The notes: generated by a model not told the origin, from the letters alone. Shown: positions 45,385 to 56,689, counted from the stretch's first letter. The stretch is DNA of 64,000 bases from Yponomeuta sedellus (GCA_934045075.1 OW203731.1:9591975-9655974), one strand, 5' to 3'. Translations and numbers: made by a program.

Positions 45385-45579
45385 AAAATAACAATAAAAC
45401 TTACCAGAAGTACAGAAAGTATATACAAAAACTATAAAAGAAACACTAATCTACAATATATTACAAAAATATAAGGAACTGATCTTAAAATCCTATTTTA
45501 AAATAGTTTTGAAATTCTTCACCAAAAAAATACGCCCGCCTAATTAAACGTTTCCCGCGCTTTTCTCTTACATGCTTTT

Positions 45580-47440
45580 GTAATGAGTTTAGCCCCGTTA
45601 GCAATACCAACCAATAGACAAAAATGCAAAGTCAAAAGTAAGTGCTACCAACATAATAACTTGTCTGTGCAATTGGGACGTCCACTTACATTTATCGATA
45701 TCGATAAATTATCATCTAGGGGCTTCGCAGTTAGCCAAATAAAATAAATAAAAATCAATGTTCTCAATAAAACGACAAATGAAATCAGTATTTTATTATT
45801 TATTATCAAATCACAAAAATTGTGGACAAGGTCTATTGAATTTATTTCAGCAGCTATTTGGTTTTTCTTTAGAGGTGTCCAAACTGAGCGAACTTCATCA
45901 ATCGGTGGTTTGGATTCAGGTGCTGAAATCGTAAAAAAAAGTTAAGTTGAGTCGTTATTGATTATTATTTTGTTGGTAAACTATGCTACTTACCAGGATA
46001 GTTCTGATAAATAAGCTGAGATTCCAGGCCACAATAATTGTGGTCAAATCCTACTGGACCAATAGCAACAGCTGATATTTTGGCTGCTGTACAAGGTGCT
46101 GAAAATGATAACACTTTGTAATTTATCAAAGTAAACAAACACTAGTTACAAAAAACTTCAGCGGTACATGAAAAGTCTACGTACCAGAGTTGTTTTGCGA
46201 AGCTCAACAACTAATAGGTTTTTGTATAGCTGAATCTGAAAATAAACAATTGCAAGAATAGTCCGAAGAAAAATAAATAGTTTGTTCCTGTTTACCACAT
46301 AACTGCATAATTGACTATGTAACTATCAAATACATTTTTATAAAAAAATATTTAAGTTAAAATTAGTAAAAAAAATATTTTAGTAATTCCAATCACTAAC
46401 CAGTTTCAAGTGATGCGACGTGGCTACGTGGTAAGGAAACTCAGCTAGTAAGAAATCAGGAAGAGGAGGCGCATTTATAAGTAGAGAAGGTAAATCCCTG
46501 TAAAAAAATGTTTAGCTAAGTAATGTCATTTATGTATTAAGACGTAATAATAATATTGCGTTCTAAATGACGGAGCAAAATACATTCAAATGTTCGACGT
46601 AAAGCAAGGCGTATTTTGTTTTTTATAATATAATTATTCATGAAATTTAGTAAGTGTTACATTATAACACAACTCACCATTTCTTTAATCGGCTTAAGTA
46701 AGTAGGTAGTATTATAGAGTGAGACAAATATATGTCCGCCATTAAAACGGGGCTAAATGCGAACAAATAATTCAAAGTCGGCTTCCTTTTTTTGTTAAAA
46801 TCTTTCGACCGGAAATGATCTCCACAAACATATTTATGTTGGTGGAGTTTTTCGATGGGGATATACGCAAGATCTTCCACAATTTTCACCCATTGTCTGC
46901 ATCTAAAAAAAAATACCACATTTAATGCAGCCACTAATAGTGCATCGTTGAAACATTGTTATTGCTTACAGCAATTCACCCATCGTACACTGAGTAGTAA
47001 TTTATTCTGACCAAGGTACTTATCAGATATTTTTTCATTGATTGAATATGTGTATGGCACATCACTATGACATTGAAACAACTCAATATTTTTCTCTTAA
47101 TATATTAATTACGTTATTTAACATAATTTATGATCTTGCTCTTGTGCAAGATGACAAAAACTGTAGCCAGAAATACTTATCGGTCTTCATCCCTAGGAAA
47201 TTTACTCATACACTTTCTTTTGGTACCCTTTGACAGGCTGCATCTTATTTTACAAATGGCACAAGTTCGACACCATCCGATCAGTGCCATTATTAAAAGA
47301 AAATCACTGAACACTGTACAACAAGATACACACAGCTAGATATTGAAAAAACTTAAAACACAAAAATTTTAAACTAGAAAACTTTCTAATAATTATGTGC
47401 CGCGTTCCGCCATGACATTTGTTGAGATGAGATTTCAGTT
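45580..47440 (-). pseudogene. THAP-domain gene unit, copy A (broken)
   Basis: Copy of the unit described at 47560-49470. Exon 1 is at 47290-47181 (MALIGWCRTCAICKIRCSLS), but its donor reads ATAAGT instead of GTAAGT. The THAP second half (CRQWVKIVEDLAYIPIEKLH, HKYVCGDHF) lies at about 46916-46790. After AAAAAAAG the donor GT is GA, and an 82-bp insertion follows. In the frame that fits copy B, exon 4 has a TGA (ISC-stop). No longer expressible as copy B is. Confidence 0.72.
46697..46778. mobile_element. 82-bp element, copy 1, in THAP copy A
   Basis: AGTAAGTAGGTAGTATTATA...GAACAAATAATTCAAAGT, flanked by CGGCTT at 46690-46695 and 46779-46784; absent from the same place in copy B. The second copy lies at 47456-47538. 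Confidence 0.8.
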
Positions 47441-47455
47441 TGACAGCAAAGAATG

Positions 47456-47538
47456 AGTAAGTAGGTAGTATTATAGAGTGAGACAAATATATGTCCGCCA
47501 TTAAAACGGGGCTAAATGCGAACAAATAATTCAAAGTT
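47456..47538. repeat. 82-bp element, copy 2, at the junction of units A and B
   Basis: Same sequence as 46697-46778, here ending ...CAAAGTTCCTACTT, which makes AAGTAGGTA / TTCCTACTT a short terminal inverted repeat. It marks the boundary between the two tandem THAP units. Confidence 0.75.
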
Positions 47539-47559
47539 CCTACTTGCGCTAGGCTGACT

Positions 47560-49470
47560 CTCGTCAAAACCAGCCTAGCAAAGAGTACCTATATAACCAC
47601 TACGTTTTAAGAAACGGGACCTCCTTACATGCTTCTGTAATGAGTTTAGCCCCGTTAGCAATACCAAAATCACCTAGGTACCAACCAATAGAGCAAAAAT
47701 GCAATGTCAAAAGTAAGTGCTACCAACATAATAATTAGTCTGTGCAATAGGGACGTCCACTGAGTCGTTTTAAGCTTTTAACAAAAACCAAAGACGTGGC
47801 AGCATGGTCTAAGACCTTAGCCGGTTCCTTGCGGGACGAACTAAAAAAAAAAAAGGACGTCCACTGACATTACTACATTTATTGATATCGTTTAATTATC
47901 ATCCAGGGGCTTTACAGTTAGCCTAATGAAATTAATAAAAATCAATGTTTTCAATAAAACGACAAATGAAATTAGTATTTTATTATCAAATCACAATAAT
48001 TGTGGTCAAGGTCTATTGAATTTATTTCAGCAGCTATTTGGTTTTTCTTTAGAGGTGTCCAATCTGAGCGAACTTCATCAATCGGTGGTTTGGATTCAGG
48101 TGCTGAAATCGTTAAAAAAAGTTAAGTTGAGTCGTTATTGATTATTAATTTGTCGGTAAACTATGCTACTTACCGGGATAGTTCGGATAAATATACTGAG
48201 ATTCCACGCCACAATAATTGTGGTCAAATCCTACTGGACCAATAGCAACAGCTGATATTTTGGCTGCTGTACAAGGTGCTGAAAATGATAACACTTTGTA
48301 ATTTATCAAAGTAAACAAACAATAGTTACAAAAAACTTCAGCGATACATGAAAAGTCTACGTGCCGTTGTTTGTGAAGCTCGACAACTAATAGGTTTTTG
48401 TATAGCTGAATCTGAAAATAAACAATTGCAAGAATAGTCCGAAGAAAAATAAATAGTTTGTTCCTGTTTACCACATAACTGCATAATTGACTATGTAACA
48501 ATCAAATACATTTTTATAAAAAAATATTTTAAGTTAAAATAAGTAAAAAAAAAAATTTTAGTAATTCCAATCACTAACAAGTTTCAAGTAATGCGACGTG
48601 GCTACGTGGTAAGGAAACTCAGCTAGTAAGTAATCAGGAGGAGGAGGCGCATTTATAAGTAGAGAAGGTACAGCCCTGTAAAAAAATGTATATCTAAGTA
48701 ATGTCATTTATGTATTAAGACGTAATAATAATATTGCGTTCTAAATGACGGAGCAAAATACATTCAAATGTTCGACGTAAAGCAAGGCGTATTTTGTTTT
48801 TTAATTACATAATTATTCATGAAATGTAGTGAGTGTTACATTATAACATAACTCACCATTTCTTTAATCGGCTACCTTTTTTTGTTAAAATCCTTCGGCT
48901 GGAAATGATCTCCACAAACATATTTGTGTTGGTGGAGTTTTTCGATGGGGATATACGCAAGATCTTCCACAATTTCTACCCATTGTCTGCATCTAAAAAA
49001 AAACCACATTCAATGCAGCCACTAATAGTGCATAATTGAAACATTGTTATGGCTTACAGCAATTCACCTGTCGTACACTGAGTAGTAATTCTGACCAAGG
49101 TACTTATCAGATATTTTATTATCGATATTGAATATGTGTAAAGAACATCACTATGACATAGAAACAACTCAATATTTTTCTCTTGATATATAAATTACGT
49201 TATTTAACATAATTTATGATCTTGCTCTTGTGCAAGATGACAAAAACTGTAGCCAGAAATACTTACCGGTCTTCATCCCTAGGAAATTTACTCATAAACT
49301 TTCTTTTGGTACGCTTTGACCGGCTGCATCTTATTTTACAAATGGCACAAGTTCGACACCATCCGATCAGTGCCATTATTAAAAGAAAATCACTAAACAC
49401 TGTACAACAAGATACACACAGCTAGATATTGAAAACACTTAAAACACAAAAATTTTAAACTAAAAAACTT
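47560..49470 (-). CDS. THAP-domain gene, copy B (best preserved, structure partly uncertain)
   Basis: THAP domains are C2CH zinc fingers that bind DNA; many derive from P-element-type transposases. Exon 1: 49376-49267 (MALIGWCRTCAICKIRCSRS to FPRDEDR). Exon 2: 48992-48876 (CRQWVEIVEDLAYIPIEKLH, HKYVCGDHFQPKDF), joined in phase by GTAAGT/TTTTAG. Exon 3: 48675-48579 (AVPSLLINAPPPPDYLLAEF). Later blocks at 48411-48361, 48278-48174 (GPVGFDHNYCGVESQYIYPN) and 48102-47972 (PESKPPIDEVRSDWTPLKKN) have good splice sites and a poly(A)-like end. Phase into exon 4 does not fit the donor I chose, so part of the model is provisional. Cys-x2-Cys near the start and C-x2-H in VCGDHF are the zinc ligands. Function is not known. 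Confidence 0.6.
47764..47854 (+). mobile_element. 91-bp retroposed sequence with poly(A) and 13-bp target duplication
   Basis: GGACGTCCACTGA at 47751-47763 and 47855-47867 enclose a short insert ending in twelve A residues. Copy A has the empty site. The source of the insert (GCAGCATGGTCTAAGACCTT...) is not recognised; it may be the 3' tip of a SINE or of a small RNA. Confidence 0.85.
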
Positions 49471-49744
49471 ATTATTATTTCATGATATGGCAACCAGCCG
49501 ATGTCGACAAATTCTGCCACAGTCAAGTCTTGACACGAAATGAGCAATTTTTTTTTTTTATGTTTACCTACTAATTTTGATTTCTTTGTGAAGACTTTGA
49601 ACTAAGTGTGAACTAAATGAATGTTCTATCTACAGCAACTCTGAAACAATATAAAATTAACAATGAGTACATTAAACTGAAAAAATACATATTTTTAAAA
49701 CTAAATACACGCTTAATAATACAACAACTAAAATAAAACTCTAA

Positions 49745-52700
49745 TTATAACTTAATATCATTTTCTCCAATGAATTTTATAAGTAATATATACAGGCCCA
49801 TGGACGATGATAAATGCGTTAATAAACACATGAAATTAATTGGTAGTGGAATATCTACAGATGGAATGCAACTATACAAATTAACTGATCTATTATTATT
49901 TGAGCAGTTAAAGAAAATGTGGTCGAGATCACCCTCCTCCAGACCACACTCACAAATCGAGTTATCACGCACTCTGATTTTATTTAAAAAGACAGGCGTA
50001 CAACAGTGACCGATCCGAAGCCTTGATATCACCGACACTACCCTCTTACCAACCTTTTTAAATTTGAAAAACCAAGGTTTGGGTGTTATAGTTGGTTGAA
50101 TAGAGAAAAATCGAGAACCCTTGAAGCGACTACTCTCTTCCCACAGGGTCGACCAGTGGACGTAAAGACGTGGCTTTGACAACGCTAGCAAGTCATAGGG
50201 ATAGTGAGAGGAGTGCTTCAAGTCCACTTCATGAGTACAGGCGTGTTTAGCAATAGCATCTGCATTCTCATTACCCAAAATACCTGAGTGGCCAGGTATC
50301 CAGACCAGGTTGACTTCAAGGTTATTCTTATAACAATTTAGCAAAGATTTTTTAATATCCATAATGAGTTTACTATTTAATTTTGACTTGAACTGATTCT
50401 GGTCCAGAGCTTGGAGGCAACTTAGAGAGTCAGTAAAGATAACTGCATTATTAATATTGTGCGATTCAACAAAAAGACAGGCCTCCAATATTCCAATACA
50501 CTCGCCAGTAAATACAGTGGACTCCGGAGGGCATTTAAATTGAATAGCCAATTTAGAGTTTTCTAAAAACACCGAAACACCTACTGAGGAAGATGATGAT
50601 AACTTCGACGAATCAGTGAAAAATCTTTTCCACCCATTCCATCGCTCACTTATAGCAGCATTAAATTTGGAGTTGGCTGAAGGATCATCTTTACCTATAC
50701 CGATGCTCAGAATTGTTTTAGGCTTATACTGAATTACATCAAAGCTGTAATCAAAAATAGGCACTTTACTGGTTGTTACAATAGAGCCCCTGAAATTCTC
50801 TAACCATCTGAAACTCTTGACAATTTGAGGAACTTCTTTGTTATTCCAGTAGGAACTTGTAGAAGTGAGGGAATCAAGCTCTTGTAATTTTCGAGGGAGG
50901 ATGTGAGACGTACGGGAACAAACTTTGGTTATAAAGCGGTCCGAAAGTAACTGGCGTCGAAGATGAAGAGGTGGATCAACAGCCTCAACTTGAAGGGCAT
51001 TAGTCGGTGTCGATTTCATACAGCCTAAAACAAGTCGCAAACATTTATATTGAATGCGATCTAACTTAACTAGCGAGGTTTTATTCATTGGCTCCAGGGC
51101 GAAACAACCGTAATCAATAACGCTTCTAATCAGAGCATTATATACTAATTTAAGGCTAAAGGGGTGTGCACCCCACCAAACCCCGGCAAGAACGCGCAGG
51201 ATGGTATAAACGCGTTCGCATTTTTTAACCAAGTGTTCAATGTGATAGACGCCAGTTAACCTAGGATCAAGATGGACACCAAGAAATTTCACCTTCGATT
51301 TCAGAGGGATAGGGATATTTTCAATGCTTACCTCTATGTCGGGTATACGTCGTTTTCTAGTAAATACCAATAGGGAACTCTTTTGAGCTGACACAGAAAG
51401 GCCATGGGAGAAGAGCCAGTGACTAAGGGATTCAAGAGATAAGCTCAAAGAATTCGCTGCGTCCTCAATGGAATTGTCAGAGACATACAAGGCCACATCA
51501 TCAGCATACTGAAGGATTTCACAGTTATAATTAAGGCTAGAATTCATGTCGTGGGTATACAAATTAAAAAGTATTGGGCTTAACACCGAACCTTGAGGGA
51601 GGCCTTTCCATAACATTCTGGTACCAGAGTTAAACTCTGGCAGTCGGAGAGTTACAGACCGAGCCATTAACAAAAGGTGAATGCAGCGAACAATCTTTGG
51701 GGGGATCTTTAGCTGAAGCAATTTATTTCTAAGAATTGAAAGGATAACACTATCATAAGCTGAGGAAATATCCAAGAAAGCTGCCACCGTCGACTTATTT
51801 TTACTAAAAGCTATCCTAATGTCGGTCACAAGTACTGCGATACTATCTACAGTTCCCACTCCCTTTCTGAAACCGAACTGCGTTCTAGGTAAAATGTCTC
51901 TATTTTCTACAAGCCACTCAAGACGATTTTTAATAAGATGTTCTAGAATCTTTGATAATGCAGATGAAAGAGCTATAGGACGGAAACCATTCGGATCATC
52001 AGAGCTTTTCTGAGGCTTAAGGATGGGCATGACCAATTGTTTTTTCCAAGATTCTGGAACAAAACCTGTTTCGAAACACATGTTTGCAAATTTTAAAAAA
52101 TAATCGATTGTCTTAGGTCCTGATTTTGATAGGAACGAATATGGGAAGCCATCCTCTCCTGGAGCAGAGTTCTTTACGTGGGATAAAACAGATGCCAATT
52201 CGTCTGCAGAAAAAGGTTTGTCAAAAGGGTCCTGAGAGCTATTGGCAGAGACATCAGGAACCCATAATTCTTCTTCATTAGGGACATAGGGAGGAGCTAG
52301 TTTAATAAAGAATGCTTCGGCAACTTCATCCGAGATATAAGAGGATTGTTTAGGAGAAAAACTATTTCTAAAACGATTGATTTGTCTCCACACTAGAGAA
52401 GGTGGAGTTGATGGAGATAAAGCAGAACAAAACGCTACCCAACCTGCTCTTTTCTTCCTTCGTAGAAATCTTCTAGATTTGGCCAGAAGCCTACGGTACT
52501 CAATTAAGTTATCGATAGAGCAGAATTCATTACAGATTTTTCTGCGTCAATACGTTCTTTAATGATACGTGTACACTCCTCGTCCCACCAAGGAGGAGAA
52601 GGGATTTTTCCAGTGCGCAGTTTTTTAGCTGGGAAAGCATTCCCGGCAGAAAAATTTATGGCATCGGCGAAAGCATTATAGGTAGAAGCTAAATCAGAAT

Positions 52701-53463
52701 TTTCAACGTTCGGTAGGGATGGAATCTCTCCCTCTAAAGTGTCTGAGTAAGTGACCCAACCATTTTTAGTAAGTCGATATTTCAGTAAAGGACTAACTGA
52801 CTTTTCTGGGACAGACTTATTAGGTAAACAAACAAGGATTGGAAAATGATCACTTTCATAAGTGTAATTTAAGCGATCCCAAATACAGCGAGAACTTAAA
52901 TCCAGTGAACAGATAGTTAAGTCAACACAACTTTTCCTCCCTCCTATGTAACCCCTACGCGTAGGTCTACCATCATTTAAGACACATAGACCTGCATCAT
53001 CAATGGCCTCAATGAGTTCCTCCCCAAAGGTGTCACAATGGTCTGAACCCCATCTATAGTGATGCCCATTAAAATCGCCCATAATAATAAATGGAGTTTG
53101 TAACTGTGACATAAGTAAATTAATTGATGGAATTAGTGTGACGGAAGGGTTTGAAATGTAAATAGAGACAATAGTAATGCCTAAAGATTTTACACCGACC
53201 AAATTAACATCACTGCCCAGATGGGGAAGAGAAACTACTGAAAAAGGAATTTTGTTACTGACAAGAATGGCACAACCACCATAGTTGTCAGCCCTATCAT
53301 TGCGAACACAATTATAGCTATTTACATTAAAATTGGAACTTGGCTTTAGCCAAGTTTCACTCAGGCAGCAAATTGCTGGTTTGTATTTGTTTAAGATATG
53401 AATTAGTTCATGTTTTTTATTGTTTATGCTTCTCACATTCCACTGAAGAAGATGAAGGGTCAT
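49745..53463 (-). pseudogene. LINE 3 ORF2: endonuclease-RT-RNaseH, frameshifted
   Basis: Start MTLHLLQWNVRSINNKKHEL at 53463, overlapping ORF1. Endonuclease: SETWLKPSSNF, IMGDFNGHHYRWGS, CVDLTIC, YESDHFPILV. The frame is lost around 52400-52504 between endonuclease and RT. The next frame (from before 52393) runs unbroken for about 880 residues: RPIALSSALSKI, AFLDISSAYDSV, LPQGSVLSPILFN, LQYADDVALYV, RNase H FFTDSSK, TGECIGIL, FTDSLSCLQ, GNENADAIAKHA, and the tail CECGLEEGDLDHIFFNC. Confidence 0.9.
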
Positions 53464-54817
53464 TATGAAGAACAAATAAAATATTACTAAGTTTTTGGGC
53501 AACGTGGTCAGGTAGGGACTTGGCAGTAATAAGTTTAGTGAGAAGGGAAACAAGCTGCTCAATGGGATCCTCAGTAGCTATATTTGCTGAAAGTTGATTT
53601 TGGCCTAGAGCACAACCATTACAGGATGGTGAAAAGGAATAGTCCCTAGTCAGTTCTTGATGTGCAAGCCTATCATACCCTGGAGTAAGGGGAGAATGAG
53701 TCTTTGGTTTTGAAAAGACAGTTTTTTTATATGCTCTACTAGATTGCTGCCTTTGAGTGGGGCTAGACAGTGACTGTGAAAACAAGGGAGGGGATGATTT
53801 CACTGCGTTTGCATAAGTTCTGGAAATAGCAGGTATCCTTTTATTTGCCTCAAAATATGAAATAGCTTGCTCCGCCATTAGAATTTTAATAGCACGCTGT
53901 CTGCTGTATTCTGGGCAATCCTTGCTAGTAGCAGGATGTTCACCATCACACAGTAAACATGTAGCCTCACATTCATTAATCTCGCAACCATCACCAGGAT
54001 GGTCTTTTCCACACTTATAGCATCTAGGTTTTGACCGACACTGATTTCGTGTATGTCCAAACCGGCAGCAATTATAACATTGCACTGTTGGATAAGTATA
54101 TTGCTCAACCTCTAGAGCAGAGTAGCAACAGAATACTCTTTTAGGGAGGACCTGCCCATCAAATGTAAGGACCACTGTCTGCCTTGGGACCCATACTGAG
54201 TGACCTTCATTATCAATAGTTTTTCTATTCATTCTGCGAACTTTAATAACTTTTCCACAGCCTGTTGGAACTTTTAACAAATTTTTTACTTCGTCCTCTG
54301 ACCATTCAGTTGGAACCCCTCTTACGAGGCCCATTCGAGTCACATTATATTGGGGGACTACTGCCTTGAATTGATTCTGCTCTAGAACCGGATTAACAAT
54401 GAAGGCATTTGCATCTTCCGGAGATTTAAACTCGACAGAAACTCTGTTGCGCCCTAATCGTTTTATGCCATCGTTCAAGACATTACCAATGTTGTGCTTC
54501 AATAGGAATAAGCCAAACTTAACATGGTGCAAGCTTGAACCAGAATTCTCCTCTGCCTGGACTTTTGAGACATGCACAATAAATGGGCCTTTGTCGAATG
54601 CAGAGTACTTTTGCCTAAGATCAAGAGTAGCTCGGGGAAGTTTAGATGGTAACTCAGGTGGCGGTCCGGAGACTGCAGCACGCTTTCTACAGGTACTATC
54701 AGAAGTATCCATCTGCTGGCACATCGGCGATTCTTGAGGTAAGGTGATCGTACAAATCGGCTCATATTCAAAAGGGACTGGGTCCGGGGGCTTAGGCGGG
54801 ATCTTTTTGTCACCCAT
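53417..54817 (-). CDS. LINE 3 ORF1 (gag-like, CCHC knuckles)
   Basis: MGDKKIPPKPPDPVPFEYEP start, RRM-like core (RLGRNRVSVEFKSPEDANAF), knuckles CYNCCRFGHTRNQC, CYKCGKDHPGDGC and CLLCDGEHPATSKDC. Intact, 466 residues. The end overlaps ORF2 by 47 bp (53417-53463). Confidence 0.88.
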   Translation of the reverse strand: MGDKKIPPKPPDPVPFEYEPICTITLPQESPMCQQMDTSDSTCRKRAAVSGPPPELPSKLPRATLDLRQKYSAFDKGPFIVHVSKVQAEENSGSSLHHVKFGLFLLKHNIGNVLNDGIKRLGRNRVSVEFKSPEDANAFIVNPVLEQNQFKAVVPQYNVTRMGLVRGVPTEWSEDEVKNLLKVPTGCGKVIKVRRMNRKTIDNEGHSVWVPRQTVVLTFDGQVLPKRVFCCYSALEVEQYTYPTVQCYNCCRFGHTRNQCRSKPRCYKCGKDHPGDGCEINECEATCLLCDGEHPATSKDCPEYSRQRAIKILMAEQAISYFEANKRIPAISRTYANAVKSSPPLFSQSLSSPTQRQQSSRAYKKTVFSKPKTHSPLTPGYDRLAHQELTRDYSFSPSCNGCALGQNQLSANIATEDPIEQLVSLLTKLITAKSLPDHVAQKLSNILFVLHNDPSSSSVECEKHKQ

Positions 54818-55024
54818 ATTGAAGAAAAGTAATGATAATACTCACCGAAAACTGCTGAATCTAACTAATGGAAGTAATTAACTACACAATGATGATGAAT
54901 AATAAGAAAAAGCCAACAAAAAGAATAAAATGGAAAATTCCGGAAAAAAAAAACAAATGAAGCGCATGTACCAGCCAAGAGCCCGACACAGAATCCAACT
55001 AAAAAAAAAAACTTTCTATTTGTT

Positions 55025-55458
55025 GAGTTTTCAACAAATGTCATGGCGGACATTTGTTGACATTTGGCGGACTTTGAACAAATAACGCGGCACATATTAG
55101 AAAGTTTTCTAGTTTAAAATTTTTGTGTTTTAAGTGTTTTCAATATCTAGCTGTGTGTATCTTGTTGTACAGTGTTTAGTGATTTTCTTTTAATAATGGC
55201 ACTGATCGGATGGTGTCGAACTTGTGCCATTTGTAAAATAAGATGCAGCCGGTCAAAGGGTACCAAAAGAAAGTTTATGAGTAAATTTACTAGGGATGAA
55301 GACCGGTAAGTATTTCTGGCTGCAGTTTTTGTCATCTTGCACAAGAGCAAGATCATAAATTATGTTAAATAACGTAATTAATATATTAAGAGAAAAATAT
55401 TGAGTTGTTTCAATGTCATAGTGAAGTGCCATACACATATTCAATATCGATAAAATCA
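55025..55458 (+). pseudogene. THAP unit, third copy, inverted, exon 1 and flanks only
   Basis: Exon 1 at 55196-55305 (MALIGWCRTCAICKIRCSRS to RDEDR) with an intact GTAAGT donor. The upstream part (ACAAATGTCATGGCGG, GCGGCACATATTAGAAAG) matches the complement of 47380-47425 near copy A. The copy ends at 55458, where BEL/Pao sequence begins. It forms an inverted pair with copy B across LINE 3. Confidence 0.82.
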
Positions 55459-55602
55459 ACTAACCAGCCACGAGAAGCTGGCTCTCCCAGACATATACAG
55501 GTTCTCCAGCTACTGGAGGTATGTGCGTAGCGTGGCCTGGCTGCTAAGGTACAAGAACAATATTAACAGTAGGAAACAGTCGCGCAGAGGTGAGCTTATT
55601 CC
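55456..55602 (+). mobile_element. BEL/Pao fragment, pre-integrase region, + orientation
   Basis: Reads YRFSSYWRYVRSVAWLLRYK-like and NNINSRKQSRRGELIP, and is the reverse complement of 59502-59640. It joins abruptly to a minus-strand integrase fragment at 55603. Confidence 0.82.
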
Positions 55603-56113
55603 ACCAGCCTCGTCGAGCGATCAATCGCCTGAGTGCCATTATAGCGCTCGTGGTACTCAGGTCACTTACGAGTTCGATATGGATCGCTCTCACGGTTAGG
55701 CACGTGAAAAGGGCTCCGTATCGCTTCTCTTGACGTCGTCCTACTTTTACGGTCATCGGGCCGAAGTAGTCGACTCCAGTATGTACAAAAGCCCTGCCAG
55801 TTGGCGTTACCCTTACGTCCGGTAGCTGACCCATTAGCGGGGGGCACGGCTTGGCGCGGTTGTTCTTACAAACCTGGCAGTCGTTCCATGCCGCCTTCAC
55901 TGCGTTCCGCCCGTCGATAATCCAGAACCGTCGCCTTAGGTTCAGATGGGCTTGCTCCCTGTTCATGTGCGCTTGGTCCCGGTGCTGTTGGGCGATCAGC
56001 AGCAGTGTATATCGATCCTTGGGGTGCAGGATGGTGGGGTGCTTGGTGCCGTCCGGCAAGTCTCCAGCAGCCTCCATTCTTCCACCGGCACGCAGGAGTC
56101 CGTCAGCATCTAG
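55603..56113 (-). pseudogene. BEL/Pao integrase fragment, copy A
   Basis: From LDADGLLR-GGRMEAAGDL through the zinc-binding part (HRDQAHMNREQAHLNLRRRF, DCQVCKNN) to the first catalytic Asp (HTGVDYFGPMTVKVG) and MALRRLIARRG, where it is cut. No second or third acidic residue. Joined directly to an LTR end at 56114. Confidence 0.85.
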
Positions 56114-56310
56114 GGTCGTACAGGTTTGTCTTTCTGTTCGTCAGCAGCGGAGCGTTGTCGTCCGCTACGTTTGGAAGTCTGTCGTGAACTGTTTCGTAGT
56201 CTCTTGTTCGGTCTGGTCAGTCATTCTAATTTCGAAGTCGTTTCAAAAGAGAATCAGCCAGTCTTACGTCAGGTCAGCCTGTCAGCAAGGAGGCGTTGGT
56301 CGCCCCAACA
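56114..56310 (-). repeat. BEL/Pao LTR, downstream copy of a tandem pair (3' end clipped)
   Basis: On the - strand starts TGTTGGGGCGACCAACGCC at 56310 and stops at CTGTACGACC, a few bases before the end seen in its partner. Separated from it by AGCTG (5 bp). Confidence 0.82.
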
Positions 56311-56315
56311 CAGCT

Positions 56316-56517
56316 TGTACGGTCGTACAGGTTTGTCTTTCTGTTCGTCAGCAGCGGAGCGTTGTCGTCCGCTACGTTTGGAAGTCTGTCGTGAACTGTT
56401 TCGTAGTCTCTTGTTCGGTCTGTTCAGTCATTCTAATTTCGAAGTCGTTTCAAAAGAGAATCAGCCAGTCTTACGTCAGGTCAGCCTGTCAGCAAGGAGG
56501 CGTTGGTCGCCCCAACA
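56316..56517 (-). repeat. BEL/Pao LTR, full 202 bp
   Basis: TGTTGGGGCGACC...CGACCGTACA on the - strand, preceded at 56518-56529 by the purine tract GGAGGTGGGGA. TG...CA ends as expected for an LTR. Confidence 0.82.
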
Positions 56518-56529
56518 TCCCCACCTCCA
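56518..56529 (-). other. Polypurine tract beside the LTR
   Basis: GGAGGTGGGGA immediately before TGTTGGGG on the - strand; the same arrangement recurs at 57959-57970. Confidence 0.7.
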
Positions 56530-56689
56530 GTATTGACAGTCTGCCAATACTCAAGCAGGCAGGGGCAGCCAACCACCGTCAGTCTGTAGAGTGCCTGATC
56601 CAGTAAGGTGTAGTTGAACATAGAACAGGTCAGGACTCAGGTCCGATCACGTTAGGTCAGTCCGGTTAAGTTAGTCAGGTCACGTCGGT

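Larger units (their letters stand above)
39923..45567 (-). mobile_element. I-like LINE 2 (about 5.6 kb, poly(A) tail)
   Basis: Same family and strand as LINE 1. T-run 39919-39936, 5' end at GAGAAAAGCGCGGGAAACG near 45567. Flanked by the same 12-base target. Confidence 0.9.
49552..55010 (-). mobile_element. I-like LINE 3 (divergent family member)
   Basis: T-run at about 49549-49560 is its poly(A) end; the 5' end is near 55000, next to another A-run. Same two-ORF plan as LINEs 1 and 2, but the proteins are clearly different. The target duplication was not resolved. Confidence 0.8.

Noticed and set aside
47304..47567. 87-residue minus-strand ORF at the unit boundary
   Set aside because: It shares its middle with the ORF at 46674 only because both cross the 82-bp repeat; no domain.
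55851..56606. 251-residue + strand ORF
   Set aside because: Antisense to the integrase and LTRs; its internal repeat is the tandem LTR.
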